Positions 16,099 through 25,715 of a stretch of DNA of 55,807 nt are shown in pieces; position 1 is the first letter of the stretch; each line of letters starts with the position of its first letter. Position numbers and translations under genes: made by a program. The DNA comes from Syntrophomonadaceae bacterium. GTDB taxonomy: Bacteria > Bacillota > Dethiobacteria > DTU022 > UBA8154. The stretch spans positions 1-55,807 of the forward strand of contig PWRZ01000180.1 in NCBI GenBank assembly GCA_003563385.1, written 5' to 3'. The notes under the pieces were generated by a model, which worked only from the letters and a program-made list of their open reading frames with translations, had not been told where the DNA came from and searched no databases.

Positions 16099-17139
16099 GT
16101 GGTGCGAGTGGGGATAGTCGGGGTAACCGGCTATACGGGAGGCGAAATTTTACGGATCCTTCACGGCCATGACGGTGTTGAATTGACCTATGTTACCGCA
16201 CATACCATGGCCGGCAGGATGCTCACAGAGGTATACCCACATTACCAGGGGATAATGGAGGCAACCTGCCATGCTTTTTCAGTGGAAGAAGCTGCCCAGA
16301 AAACGGATCTTGTTTTTTCCGCACTGCCGCACGGGGAATCCATGGACGTGGTCCCGCAGCTCTGTGAGGCCCGCTTGAAAGTAATAGACCTGAGTGCCGA
16401 TTTCCGCTTGAAAGAGGCACAGCTTTACAGCAGCTGGTACCGCAAGGAGCACCGTGCACCCGCTTACCTGGGCAGGTCCGTTTACGGCCTGGCCGATATC
16501 TACGCCGGGGATATAAAAGAAGCGGACCTTGTGGCCAATCCGGGATGTTATCCTACTTCGGTCCTGCTGGCCCTTGCTCCAGTCGCCGGAGAGGACCTGC
16601 TGAACTGGAATTCCCTTGTAGTTGACTCCAAGTCCGGCACCTCGGGGGCCGGGCGCGTCCCTTCCCCGGTGCTGCATTTCCCGGAATGCTCCGAGAACTT
16701 CCGTGCCTACCGTGTTGCTGAGCATCAGCATACCCCGGAGATGGAACAGGAGCTGGGGCGGCTGGCAGGCAGGAAAGTCACCTTTACTTTTGTGCCTCAT
16801 CTTGTACCTATGGTAAGGGGAATATTGAGTACCATCTACGTTCAGCTAACTAAAAAGATGGAGGAAGAGGAAATCAGGAATATTTACAGTAATTATTACA
16901 GTGAGTGCAAGTTTGTGCGGCTGCTACCGCCCTCCCTGGTCCCGGAAACCAGGCACGTTTACGGCAGCAATTACTGCGATATTTCCCTCAAGTATGACCG
17001 GCGCACGGACAGGCTGATTATTATTTCTGTTATTGATAACCTGGTAAAAGGCGCGGCCGGACAGGCCGTTCAAAATATGAACCTTGTTTTAGGGTTTGAA
17101 GAGGGCAGAGGACTGGATATAGTTCCAATCCGGCCGTGA
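16099..17139 (+). CDS. argC: N-acetyl-gamma-glutamyl-phosphate reductase
   Basis: ArgC reduces N-acetylglutamyl phosphate with NADPH, the third step to ornithine. The 346-aa protein has the nucleotide loop VGIVGVTGYTGGEILRIL, the catalytic cysteine in VANPGCYPTS, and SGTSGAGR and EHQHTPEMEQEL. The length is standard. The start is GTG 16099 after GAAGGAGGG. It opens the arginine gene run, 95 bases after the terminator of the previous operon. No clear promoter or ARG box was recognised in that gap. Confidence 0.97.
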   Translation: MVRVGIVGVTGYTGGEILRILHGHDGVELTYVTAHTMAGRMLTEVYPHYQGIMEATCHAFSVEEAAQKTDLVFSALPHGESMDVVPQLCEARLKVIDLSADFRLKEAQLYSSWYRKEHRAPAYLGRSVYGLADIYAGDIKEADLVANPGCYPTSVLLALAPVAGEDLLNWNSLVVDSKSGTSGAGRVPSPVLHFPECSENFRAYRVAEHQHTPEMEQELGRLAGRKVTFTFVPHLVPMVRGILSTIYVQLTKKMEEEEIRNIYSNYYSECKFVRLLPPSLVPETRHVYGSNYCDISLKYDRRTDRLIIISVIDNLVKGAAGQAVQNMNLVLGFEEGRGLDIVPIRP

Positions 17140-17170
17140 TTGTGATATTCTTCAAGGTGGTGGTTGTAAA

Positions 17171-18379
17171 ATGAGCTACCCTGTTGAAAAAATTGGCGGA
17201 GGGATTACGGCGCCCGGGGAAATAGAAGCTGCCGGGGAGCACTGCGGTTTAAAGCCGGGAGGCGATAAGGATCTGGCCCTGATTTATTGCCGCCGGCCGG
17301 CCGCCGCAGCGGGAATGTTCACCACGAACAGGTTTAAATCCCCCCCGCTGCTGGTTTCAGAAAAGCACCTGCAGAACCCGGTCCGGGCCATTGTTATCAA
17401 CAGCGGTGTTGCCAATGCCTGCACCGGACAGCAGGGCATAGATGACGCCCTGGCCACTGCGGGAGCGGCGGCCTCCGAGCTCGCTGTTGGGAGAGAGGAA
17501 GTGCTCGTCTTTTCCACCGGCGTTATCGGGGTTTACCTGCCCATGGAGAAAATCAGCAGGGGCATCGGCAGTGCCGCAAAAAACCTCTCCCCCCGGGGCG
17601 GCGGCAGCGCGGCAGAGGCCATTATGACTACCGACACCGTGCCCAAGGAAGCGGCCTACCGGGTCAGGGCGGGCGGCAGCTCTTTCACTATCGGTGGCAT
17701 GGCCAAAGGCTCGGGGATGATATGCCCGGATGTGGCCACCATGCTCGCCTTTATAACCACCGATGTGCAGGTTGAAAGGGGCCTTCTGCAGAAGGCATTG
17801 AAAGCTGCCGTTGACCGCTCCTTTAACGTGATCAGCGTTGACGGGGATACCTCACCGAACGATGCGGTGATCCTCCTTTCCAGCGGTGCCTCGGGTCTGC
17901 GGGTAGAGGAAAACGGCCCCCTCTGGGATATTTTTGTGGAGGCCCTGACCATGTTCTGCCGGGAGCTGGCCTGCATGATCGTGGCCGACGGGGAAGGGGC
18001 TACCAAGTTCATCGAACTGAATATCAAGGGTGCCCCCGATTATGATACGGGGAGGGCGCTGGCGCGTGCCATACTAAACTCCTGCCTGGTTAAGACGGCC
18101 TTTTTTGGTGAAGATGCCAACTGGGGGCGGATCATAACCGCTCTCGGTTATGCCGGTGTTTACTTTGACCCGGCCAGGATTAATGTTTACCTGGGGGATC
18201 TCCAGGTCACTGAAAACGGCAGGGGCCTCGTTTTTGATGAGCTGAAAGCCAAGGAGATCCTGGGCCAGGAGAAAATCAATGTCACCGTGGAGCTGCAGAT
18301 TGGCCATGAAGATGTAACTGCCTGGGGATGTGACCTGAGCTATGATTATGTTACCATAAACAGCAGTTACAGGGGCTAG
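17171..18379 (+). CDS. argJ: Bifunctional ornithine acetyltransferase / N-acetylglutamate synthase
   Basis: ArgJ recycles the acetyl group from N-acetylornithine to glutamate and often also makes N-acetylglutamate from acetyl-CoA. It is an N-terminal-nucleophile enzyme that cuts itself before a threonine. The site is present as KGSGMICPDVA|TMLAFITTD. Other signatures are INSGVANACTG and FGEDANWGRIITALGYAG. The 402-aa length is normal. It lies 31 bases after argC, with AAGGTGGT before the ATG. The cyclic pathway this implies agrees with the presence of argC, argB and argD and with no separate argE here. Confidence 0.97.
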   Translation: MSYPVEKIGGGITAPGEIEAAGEHCGLKPGGDKDLALIYCRRPAAAAGMFTTNRFKSPPLLVSEKHLQNPVRAIVINSGVANACTGQQGIDDALATAGAAASELAVGREEVLVFSTGVIGVYLPMEKISRGIGSAAKNLSPRGGGSAAEAIMTTDTVPKEAAYRVRAGGSSFTIGGMAKGSGMICPDVATMLAFITTDVQVERGLLQKALKAAVDRSFNVISVDGDTSPNDAVILLSSGASGLRVEENGPLWDIFVEALTMFCRELACMIVADGEGATKFIELNIKGAPDYDTGRALARAILNSCLVKTAFFGEDANWGRIITALGYAGVYFDPARINVYLGDLQVTENGRGLVFDELKAKEILGQEKINVTVELQIGHEDVTAWGCDLSYDYVTINSSYRG

Positions 18380-18466
18380 GCCTGTTCCTGTCGCCATCAG
18401 CGGTAGCATTATTATTAAAATAATATTGGTGCATCATTGATATTGTGCATGGAAGGGGAAGCGGGT

Positions 18467-19357
18467 ATGAAAAAAGGAGTAGAAAGCCTTATTGCCAAGG
18501 CTGAAATACTGATCGAGGCGCTGCCGTACATACGCACGTTTGCCGGGAAGACATTTGTTATTAAATACGGCGGCAAGGCCATGATCAGCGAGGACTTGAA
18601 AAGTTCGGTGGCCCAGGATATTGTGCTGCTTAAGTATATTGGTATAAACCCGATCATAGTTCACGGTGGCGGTAAGGAGATAACGCAGCTGATGGACAAA
18701 CTGGGGAAAAAGGCCCAGTTCGTCGGCGGGCTGCGCGTTACCGACCGGGAAACGATGGAGATAGCGGAAATGGTTCTTGTGGGAAAGGTTAACAAGGAAA
18801 TTGTCAACCTGATTAACCGCCACGGGGGGCTGGCTGTCGGTTTGAGCGGCAAAGACAGCAACTTGCTGGTTGCCAAAAAGAAATCTCCGGCTACTTCAGG
18901 TGCTGACAGCAGTGCAGTGGACCTCGGCTTCGTTGGCGATATCGAAGAGGTGAACCCTGCGGTTATAAGCACGCTCTGCCGCAGCGGCTATGTCCCGGTG
19001 ATATCTTCTATCGGGGTCAGCAGGGAAGGTGAAGGGCTTAATATAAATGCCGACCACGCCGCCGGGGCGGTTGCCGCAGCGCTGAAAGCGGAGAAACTGA
19101 TACTGCTTACCGATGTGGAGGGTATAATGTCCAGCGAGGGAGATGTGAGTACGCTCATTTCCTCCCTGGACCGGCAGAAGGCCGAGGAAATGATCGGCTG
19201 CGGGGAAATATCCGCGGGAATGATTCCCAAGGTGCGGTCCTGTACTGCAGCGCTCAGTGAAGGTGTCTCCAGGACGCATATTATCGACGGCCGGTTGAGC
19301 CATTCCATGCTGCTGGAGATATTTACAGATAGAGGTATTGGAACGATGGTGGTATAG
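18467..19357 (+). CDS. argB: Acetylglutamate kinase
   Basis: ArgB phosphorylates N-acetylglutamate and is usually the arginine-feedback point. The amino-acid-kinase fold shows FVIKYGGKAM, IVHGGGKEITQLMDKLG, RVTDRETMEIAEMVL and INADHAAGAVAAAL. The N-terminal helix seen in arginine-sensitive hexameric enzymes (KAEILIEALPYIRTF) is present, so feedback inhibition is plausible. The track starts at TTG 18437. ATG 18467, eight bases after GGAAGGGG, is better and gives 296 aa, the usual length. Confidence 0.96.
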   Translation: MKKGVESLIAKAEILIEALPYIRTFAGKTFVIKYGGKAMISEDLKSSVAQDIVLLKYIGINPIIVHGGGKEITQLMDKLGKKAQFVGGLRVTDRETMEIAEMVLVGKVNKEIVNLINRHGGLAVGLSGKDSNLLVAKKKSPATSGADSSAVDLGFVGDIEEVNPAVISTLCRSGYVPVISSIGVSREGEGLNINADHAAGAVAAALKAEKLILLTDVEGIMSSEGDVSTLISSLDRQKAEEMIGCGEISAGMIPKVRSCTAALSEGVSRTHIIDGRLSHSMLLEIFTDRGIGTMVV

Positions 19358-19471
19358 TATCAAAATGAGGATACACCTTTTACCGGCCCGGCCCGGCAGC
19401 ATTTATGCTTTCTTTGCCAATGAGGGCCTGTGAGGGCGGAGCCTTACAGGGAGTTTCATTTTACCTGATAT

Positions 19472-19491
19472 TATGACCCCCTCGGGTCATA
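19472..19491 (+). other. Short perfect hairpin between argB and argD
   Basis: TATGACCC and GGGTCATA pair perfectly (eight base pairs) around CCTC in the 200-base gap between argB and argD. There is no U-run, so it is not a typical terminator. It could be an operator-like dyad or a processing site. The rest of this gap shows nothing I can assign. Confidence 0.4.
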
Positions 19492-19564
19492 TCGGTTAGT
19501 TTGTAGATGGCAGCGATTATGGAGCCACTGGTTATAAAAGCTATATTTGGGGGAGGGGTCAGGT

Positions 19565-20776
19565 GTGATTAAAGAGGAGGAAAAGATGTTTATTATCAAT
19601 ACCTATAACCGCAGCCCGGAGCATACATTGTTGTTAGTAAGGGGCAAAGGTACGCTCGTTTACGACGATGAGGGCAACGAGTACCTTGATTTTGTAGGGG
19701 GACTGGCTGTCAATGCCCTGGGACATTCTCACCCGGACGTAATAAACGCTGCCTGGGAACAGATGAACAGGATCATGCACACCTCCAACCTCTACTACAC
19801 GGAACCGCAGGTTAAGCTGGCCAAATGCCTGGTCGAGAACTCGGCTGCCGGCAAGGTATTTTTCTGTAACAGCGGGGCGGAGGCTAACGAAGCGGCTATC
19901 AAGCTGGCCCGCAAGTATATGAAGCTGCAGGCGGGAAGGGGAAAATATGAAATTATTACCGCCTACAACTCGTTTCACGGGCGTACCCTGGCTACCATAA
20001 CGGCTACCGGCCAGCAGAAGTACCAGCATTATTTTGAACCGCTGCTGCCCGGTTTCCGCTACGCGGAGTTTAACAACCTGCAATCTTTTGCTTCCCAGGT
20101 TAACGAGCATACCTGCGCTATCATGGCGGAGCCTGTCCAGGGTGAGGGCGGTGTCCATGTAGCCACGGAGGAGTTCTTTTTGGGGCTTCGCCGGCTTTGT
20201 GACGATAATAATATTCTGCTGGTCCTGGACGAAGTGCAGTGCGGTATGGGGCGGACGGGGAAGCTGTTTGCTTACGAGCACTACGGCATAACTCCCGATA
20301 TTTTCACGCTGGCCAAGGCGCTGGGGGGCGGCCTTCCCATAGGGGCCATGCTCTGCTCAGACCGCGTTGCTTCTGGATTTGCACCCGGAGATCATGCTTC
20401 TACTTTTGGAGGAAATCCGGTGGCCTGCGCTGCCGCCCTGGCAGTTATGAATGCGCTGCTGCGGGAGAATTTCCTGAAAGAGGTGCAGGATAGGGGCCGC
20501 TATTTCAGGGAAAAGCTGGAGAAATTAAAAGCTGCTTATCCCGGTTTAATCAAGGAAATCAGGAGCAGGGGCATGATCGCGGGGGTCGATCTTGCTGCAG
20601 GGGCACAGGCCGGTGCACAGGCCGTTCAGAGAGAGTGCCTGCAAAAGGGCCTGCTCGTTAACTGCATCGGAGAGCGCACTTTGCGCTTTTTACCGCCCCT
20701 GAACGTGTCCAGCGAAGAAATAGACTCGGCTGTGGGGATTTTTGAAGAAGTACTGGTGGAAACAAAAAAGAATTAA
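19565..20776 (+). CDS. argD: Acetylornithine aminotransferase
   Basis: A class III PLP aminotransferase that converts N-acetylglutamate semialdehyde to N-acetylornithine. Motifs include YLDFVGGLAVNALGHSHP, NSGAEANEAAIKLARK, SFHGRTLATITATGQ, the PLP-binding LVLDEVQCGMGRTGK and FTLAKALGGGLPIGA with the Schiff-base lysine, and STFGGNPVACAAAL. The track starts at TTG 19547. GTG 19565 after GGGAGGGG gives VIKEEEKMFIINTYNRSP, matching family N-termini. ATG 19586 with its own GGAGG is an alternative. Confidence 0.95.
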   Translation: MIKEEEKMFIINTYNRSPEHTLLLVRGKGTLVYDDEGNEYLDFVGGLAVNALGHSHPDVINAAWEQMNRIMHTSNLYYTEPQVKLAKCLVENSAAGKVFFCNSGAEANEAAIKLARKYMKLQAGRGKYEIITAYNSFHGRTLATITATGQQKYQHYFEPLLPGFRYAEFNNLQSFASQVNEHTCAIMAEPVQGEGGVHVATEEFFLGLRRLCDDNNILLVLDEVQCGMGRTGKLFAYEHYGITPDIFTLAKALGGGLPIGAMLCSDRVASGFAPGDHASTFGGNPVACAAALAVMNALLRENFLKEVQDRGRYFREKLEKLKAAYPGLIKEIRSRGMIAGVDLAAGAQAGAQAVQRECLQKGLLVNCIGERTLRFLPPLNVSSEEIDSAVGIFEEVLVETKKN

Positions 20777-20855
20777 ACCCGGTTCAGCGGTCACTTCAGT
20801 TGACAGTGCAGCATGTGGAAAGCTCTACCCGCTCTCCGGTCTTGTCGGGGAAGAA

Positions 20856-20877
20856 AATGCAGCGGGTTTGCTGCATT
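20856..20877 (+). other. Perfect hairpin between argD and the nitrilase-family gene
   Basis: AATGCAGC (20856-20863) and GCTGCATT (20870-20877) form an eight-base-pair perfect stem with the loop GGGTTT. No U-run follows. It may be an RNA processing or stability element inside the arginine transcript. Confidence 0.4.
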
Positions 20878-20928
20878 GCAGGCTGGGGTCTAAAGGACAG
20901 CTTTTGAACCGGTAACGGAGGAGAGACA

Positions 20929-21888
20929 TTGGACTGGAGAGTTGTTGAAAGAAGATTTTCCGATAACGAGGATAGCCCCACCATTCTCCTGGCAAACATG
21001 CACAACACCTTTGATATAATGTATAACCTCAAGAAAATGGAGGATGTTATCGAGTTGGCGCACAGGAATGATGTTAACATCGTTATATTCCCGGAGCTGT
21101 GTGTTACAGGATATGTTTGGGAAACTGAAAACAGGGGGGTCGTCAAGGAGCACCTCATGGAGGGGGAAAACAGCCGCATAGCTTCCTGGTTAAAGAACGT
21201 GAAGGACAGCTTAAGGACCGACGGCCGCGGCCTGGAGTATGTTATTTACGGCAATGTCAGGCTGAAAAACAATGACCTCTATAACTGCGTTTTTATTCTG
21301 GGCAAAGACATTGACTACAATGAAGAAGCGCTCATTTATGCAAAGGTATTTGTGCCCCGCAATGAACAATACTACTTTAAAACCGGTTCTGACAAAAGAA
21401 TGGCTATCGATACTAAGTGGGGGCGATTCGGCTTCTTAATCTGTTACGATATTTGTTTTGTAGAGCTGGCACGGCAGTATGCGTTTACAGACGAGGTGGA
21501 TGCCATTATTACGGTGGCTTCCTGGCGTTCCGAAGCGACCAGGGAGTACGCCGAGATGAACATTAAGACGGACCATTATTACGGGTTTATTTGGGATCTT
21601 ATGAATTCTTCAAAGGCTGCCTACAACCAGCTCTGGAGCCTTGGTGCCAATGCGGTGGGCACGCATGATGTCAGCGGTGACATTTTCTGGGGAGGAAGCG
21701 GCGTGTGGGCTCCTTCCGGGCTGCAGCTCTTGAGAGCTTCAAACATGAAGGAAGAGCTGCTCTTAATCAGGAACCTCGCTATAAAAGAACAGAGATACCT
21801 GGAGCGGGACCAGTTCGACTACCGCATCGATTTTCGAAATGTCTACCGCGAGCTGGAGGCCAAGTGTCACTGTGTCGAGCTCTCCTAG
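20929..21888 (+). CDS. Nitrilase-superfamily carbon-nitrogen hydrolase in the arginine operon
   Basis: A 319-aa protein with an intact nitrilase-type triad: E56 in FPELCVTGY, K139 in IYAKVFVP and C172 in GFLICYDICF. Such enzymes hydrolyse amides or nitriles (for example carbamoylputrescine, ureidopropionate or omega-amides). The substrate cannot be read from the sequence. It lies between argD and argF on the same strand, with gaps of about 150 and 86 bases. The start is TTG 20929 after GGAGGAGAG. The C-terminal 50 residues (YLERDQFDYRIDFRNVYREL) resemble the tail that packs between subunits. Position suggests a nitrogen or arginine/carbamoyl-related substrate; this is inference. Confidence 0.88.
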   Translation: MDWRVVERRFSDNEDSPTILLANMHNTFDIMYNLKKMEDVIELAHRNDVNIVIFPELCVTGYVWETENRGVVKEHLMEGENSRIASWLKNVKDSLRTDGRGLEYVIYGNVRLKNNDLYNCVFILGKDIDYNEEALIYAKVFVPRNEQYYFKTGSDKRMAIDTKWGRFGFLICYDICFVELARQYAFTDEVDAIITVASWRSEATREYAEMNIKTDHYYGFIWDLMNSSKAAYNQLWSLGANAVGTHDVSGDIFWGGSGVWAPSGLQLLRASNMKEELLLIRNLAIKEQRYLERDQFDYRIDFRNVYRELEAKCHCVELS

Positions 21889-21974
21889 CGGGGATTGCTG
21901 CAGTTGCGTGAAAATGGCGGGAGAAGGCTGCCTTTTGCACTTCCGCCTGAAAATAGCTTGGGAGGTGCTCTAAA

Positions 21975-22916
21975 ATGGGCGGTTTGCGGGGAAGGCACTT
22001 TTTGACGCTGCAGGACTTTACACCGCGGGAAATTAAGGATATGCTCAGTTTAACGAGAGAGTTGAAGTCCAGGCAGAAAATAGAAGAGCCCCATCTCCTG
22101 CTGAAGGGCAAGACGCTGGCGATGATCTTTCAAAAGTCTTCAACCAGGACAAGGGTTTCTTTTGAAGTGGGAATGTGGCAGCTCGGTGGCTATGCCCTGT
22201 TTTTGAGCAGCCAGGACCTGCAGATGGGCAGGGGTGAACCGATAAAAGATACCGCCGCCGTCCTGTCGCGCTACGTGGACGGGATCATGATCCGCACTTT
22301 TGACCATGCCGAAGTGGAGGAGCTGGCCGCCCACTCAACCATACCGGTAATAAACGGCCTTACGGACCTCTATCACCCCTGCCAGGCACTTGGTGACCTG
22401 TTTACCATTCAAGAGAAGCTCGGCACCATGCAGGGGGTCAATGTTGCCTATGTCGGTGACGGAAACAATGTGGCCCACTCCCTGTTACTGGGGTGTTCAA
22501 AGATGGGGTTGAATATACGCGTAGCCTCACCGCCGGAATACCGGCCGCAGGAGGAAGTTGTTGTCCGGGCCATGGAAAACGCCTCCCTTTTGGGTGGCAG
22601 GGTGCTGGTCACAGCCGACCCTGCCGAAGCTGTCGCCGGGGCCGATGTTGTATATACGGATGTTTGGGCCAGTATGGGGCAGGAGGAAGAAAAAAATAAG
22701 AGGCGGGCGGTTTTTTCCGGCTACCAGGTTAACAGTAAGCTTGTTGGAAAGGCCGGGCCCGGCGCGCTGGTTATGCACTGTCTGCCGGCATACAGGGGAG
22801 AGGAGATTACCGCCGAAGTGCTGGAAAGTGAGCAGTCGGTAGTCCTGGACCAGGCTGAAAACAGGCTCCATGCCCAGAAGGCATTGATGGCCGTGCTAAT
22901 GGGCAATATTATTTGA
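21975..22916 (+). CDS. argF: Ornithine carbamoyltransferase
   Basis: ArgF condenses ornithine and carbamoyl phosphate to citrulline. The 313-aa protein has the carbamoyl-phosphate motif KSSTRTRVSFE, the HPCQALGDL segment, DVWASMGQE, and the ornithine-binding HCLPAYRGEEI. The last of these separates it from aspartate carbamoyltransferase. ATG 21975 follows GGGAGGTG. It is immediately followed by argG (16 bases), consistent with co-transcription. Confidence 0.97.
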   Translation: MGGLRGRHFLTLQDFTPREIKDMLSLTRELKSRQKIEEPHLLLKGKTLAMIFQKSSTRTRVSFEVGMWQLGGYALFLSSQDLQMGRGEPIKDTAAVLSRYVDGIMIRTFDHAEVEELAAHSTIPVINGLTDLYHPCQALGDLFTIQEKLGTMQGVNVAYVGDGNNVAHSLLLGCSKMGLNIRVASPPEYRPQEEVVVRAMENASLLGGRVLVTADPAEAVAGADVVYTDVWASMGQEEEKNKRRAVFSGYQVNSKLVGKAGPGALVMHCLPAYRGEEITAEVLESEQSVVLDQAENRLHAQKALMAVLMGNII

Positions 22917-22932
22917 GGGATGGTGATTTTAT

Positions 22933-24150
22933 ATGCCCAAAGTAGTCCTGGCTTACTCCGGGGGGCTTGATACTTCTGTAATATTAAGATGGCTTAAGGA
23001 AGAATACGGTTACGAGGTTATTGCCTTTGCCGCCGACCTGGGGCAGGGCCCCGATGAGCTGAAGGGGCTGGAGGAAAAAGCTCTTGCTACCGGTGCTTCC
23101 AGTGTCTATATACAGGATTTGCGAAAGACGTTCCTGGAGGAGTATGTTTTCCCTATGCTCAGGTCCGGGGCACTGTACGAACGAAAGTATCTCCTTGGAA
23201 CTTCCATCGCCAGGCCCCTCATAGCGCGCGGCATGGTGCAGGTAGCCCTAAAAGAAGGGGCCGAAGCTGTTGCCCACGGGGCTACGGGAAAAGGTAACGA
23301 CCAGGTACGCTTCGAGGTTACCGTCAAGGCCCTGGCGCCGGAGCTAAAAATTATTGCCCCTTGGCGGATATGGGAGATTCGTTCCCGTAAAGATGCCATC
23401 GACTACGCCCGGCGCTATGATATACCGGTTCCTGTTACGGTGGAAAAACCTTACAGCATGGATCGCAATATCTGGCATATCAGCTACGAGGGCGGTATTT
23501 TGGAGGATCCGCACCAGGAGCCGCCGGAGGATATGTTCTTGCTGACCAGATCCCCCGCGCAGGCGCCTGATGAGCCGGCGGTAGTGGAGATTTCATTTGA
23601 GAAGGGGGTGCCCGTGGCCCTTAACGGCACTGCCATGGACAGCGTCTCACTGCTCAATACTTTAAATGAGATTGCCGGCGAAAACGCCGTTGGAAGGGTT
23701 GACCTGGTAGAGAACCGTCTCGTGGGCATGAAATCGCGCGGCGTCTATGAAACACCCGGCGGCACGCTTCTTTACTTTGCCCACAGGGAGCTGGAGCAGC
23801 TTACACTGGACAGGGAGACGATGCGATTTAAAGAGGCCGTGGCCATTAAATACGGGGAAATTGTCTATTACGGTCTCTGGTATTCTCCGCTGCGCAGGGC
23901 GCTCGATGCCTTCATTGACAGCACGCAGGAGAAGGTCACCGGTGACATCGAGCTGAAACTTTACAGGGGTAATATAACCATCAGCGGTCGCCGTTCCCCT
24001 TACTCTCTCTACCATACGGGACTGGCCACCTTCGAGGAAGGCGAGCTTTATGACCAGAAGGATGCCGGCGGTTTTATAAATCTTTTCGGGTTGCCCCTGC
24101 AGGTAGAAGCTCTGCTGCGGGGAACCTGGAAAAGTGAACTGGAGAGTTGA
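22933..24150 (+). CDS. argG: Argininosuccinate synthase
   Basis: ArgG joins citrulline and aspartate using ATP via a PP-loop. The signature [17 protein letters not shown] is at the N-terminus. [21 protein letters not shown] and [15 protein letters not shown] follow in normal order. Length is 405 aa, as usual. It starts at ATG 22933 after GAGGGATGG, 16 bases after argF, and argH begins three bases beyond its stop. Confidence 0.97.
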   Translation: MPKVVLAYSGGLDTSVILRWLKEEYGYEVIAFAADLGQGPDELKGLEEKALATGASSVYIQDLRKTFLEEYVFPMLRSGALYERKYLLGTSIARPLIARGMVQVALKEGAEAVAHGATGKGNDQVRFEVTVKALAPELKIIAPWRIWEIRSRKDAIDYARRYDIPVPVTVEKPYSMDRNIWHISYEGGILEDPHQEPPEDMFLLTRSPAQAPDEPAVVEISFEKGVPVALNGTAMDSVSLLNTLNEIAGENAVGRVDLVENRLVGMKSRGVYETPGGTLLYFAHRELEQLTLDRETMRFKEAVAIKYGEIVYYGLWYSPLRRALDAFIDSTQEKVTGDIELKLYRGNITISGRRSPYSLYHTGLATFEEGELYDQKDAGGFINLFGLPLQVEALLRGTWKSELES

Positions 24151-24153
24151 AAA

Positions 24154-25632
24154 GTGAAGCAAAAAGGAAGAAGCGATAACAGCAGGCGCAGCAGCGGTAC
24201 ACCGGGCCGGGAACAGTCTTTTTCTCCCCTGTCTTCCCCTTGGGGGGGGCGGTTTTCGGAGGGTCCCAGTGAAGAAATCGCCCTTTTCACAGCTTCACTG
24301 CCTTTTGACTGCCGCCTGGCCCGGGAAGACATCCTTGGAAGCATCGCCCACTGCCGCATGCTGGCCAAAACAGGAATACTGGGCAAGCAGGAAAGCGAGC
24401 TCATTATCAAGGGCCTGCAGGAGATTGAAGAGGAGATTGCCGCCGGTCGTTTCCCTTACGATATTGCTTTTGAGGATATTCACATGAATATCGAGAAGAG
24501 GCTTATCGATAAAGTGGGCCCTGCCGGGGGTAAGCTGCACACCGCACGCAGCCGCAACGACCAGGTGGCCCTCGATATGCATATGTACGTTAAAAGGCAG
24601 ATCGGAGAAACGGATCGATTGATCGGGGCGCTGCAGGAGGTTATCTTGAAAATTGCCCGCGAGAACCTTGATGTGGTCATGCCCGGGTATACACATTTGC
24701 AGAGGGCCCAGCCGGTCCTTTTCTCCCACCACCTGCTGGCCTACTTCTGGATGCTGCAGAGGGACAGGGAGCGCTACCGCGACGCCTGTAAAAGGGCCGA
24801 CATGATGCCGCTGGGGGCCGGTGCACTAAGCGGGACCGGCTTCCCCATTGACCGCGAGGAAACAGCCGGGGAGCTGGGCTTTGGCCGGCTTTATGAAAAC
24901 AGCATCGATGCGGTAAGCGACCGCGATTTTGTGCTGGAATTTTTAAGCTGCTCCGCCCTGCTGTTGATGCATTTGAGCCGCCTGAGCGAGGAACTGGTCC
25001 TGTGGTCATCGGAGGAGTTTTCATTCCTGGAGATGGGGGATGCTTTTACCACCGGCAGCAGCATGATGCCCCAGAAGAAGAACCCCGATGTGGCCGAACT
25101 GGTCCGTGCCAAAACAGGGAGGGTTTACGGCAACCTGGTATCCCTGCTGACGGTGATGAAGGGACTTCCGCTTGCCTATAACAAGGATATGCAGGAAGAT
25201 AAGGAGCCGCTGTTTGATACAGTCGATACTGTGAAAGCGGTACTTTCCATTTATACCGAACTGTTGGGCAGCATAGAAATAAAAAAGGAGAACATTAAAG
25301 CGGTGCTGGAAAACGATTTTTCAACGGCGACGGAGCTGGCCGATTACCTCGCTTCCAGGAATGTCCCTTTTAGGGAAGCCCATCACGCCGTGGGGAAACT
25401 GATCCGCTACTGCCTGGAAAAAGGGAAACCGCTGAAAGAGCTTACCGCCGGCGAGCTGGAGGCTTTTCACCCCCTTCTTGCCGGAGAGGAAGCGCTTAAA
25501 AGGCTTGATTATTATGAGGCGGTAAAGGTGAAAAAATGTCGGGGCGGTACCGCTCCGGAGGCTGTAAAAGAGCAGCTTTTGGCAGCAGAACAGTGTTTAG
25601 AAGCAGGAAATAATTTTATTATCAAGAAATAA
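24154..25632 (+). CDS. argH: Argininosuccinate lyase with a basic N-terminal extension
   Basis: ArgH releases arginine and fumarate in the last step of the pathway. The fumarase/aspartase-superfamily signature GSSMMPQKKNPD is present, as are DVVMPGYTHLQRAQP and HTARSRNDQVALDMHMY. Family members normally begin near WGGRFSE. Here about 28 extra residues precede it (KQKGRSDNSRRSSGTPGRE, quoted in part), rich in Ser, Arg and Gly. GTG 24154 has GGAGAG eight bases upstream, so the extension is probably real. The gene starts three bases after the argG stop. Its fumarate by-product could enter the same C4 acid pool as the succinate genes upstream. Confidence 0.95.
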   Translation: MKQKGRSDNSRRSSGTPGREQSFSPLSSPWGGRFSEGPSEEIALFTASLPFDCRLAREDILGSIAHCRMLAKTGILGKQESELIIKGLQEIEEEIAAGRFPYDIAFEDIHMNIEKRLIDKVGPAGGKLHTARSRNDQVALDMHMYVKRQIGETDRLIGALQEVILKIARENLDVVMPGYTHLQRAQPVLFSHHLLAYFWMLQRDRERYRDACKRADMMPLGAGALSGTGFPIDREETAGELGFGRLYENSIDAVSDRDFVLEFLSCSALLLMHLSRLSEELVLWSSEEFSFLEMGDAFTTGSSMMPQKKNPDVAELVRAKTGRVYGNLVSLLTVMKGLPLAYNKDMQEDKEPLFDTVDTVKAVLSIYTELLGSIEIKKENIKAVLENDFSTATELADYLASRNVPFREAHHAVGKLIRYCLEKGKPLKELTAGELEAFHPLLAGEEALKRLDYYEAVKVKKCRGGTAPEAVKEQLLAAEQCLEAGNNFIIKK

Positions 25633-25715
25633 GACTATAGTAATGTGTTATTATGCAGCGCAGGGCATTGATTCTAAGCTGCCGGAAAGGAGGTTCCCGG
25701 CCTTACAGTTTCAGG

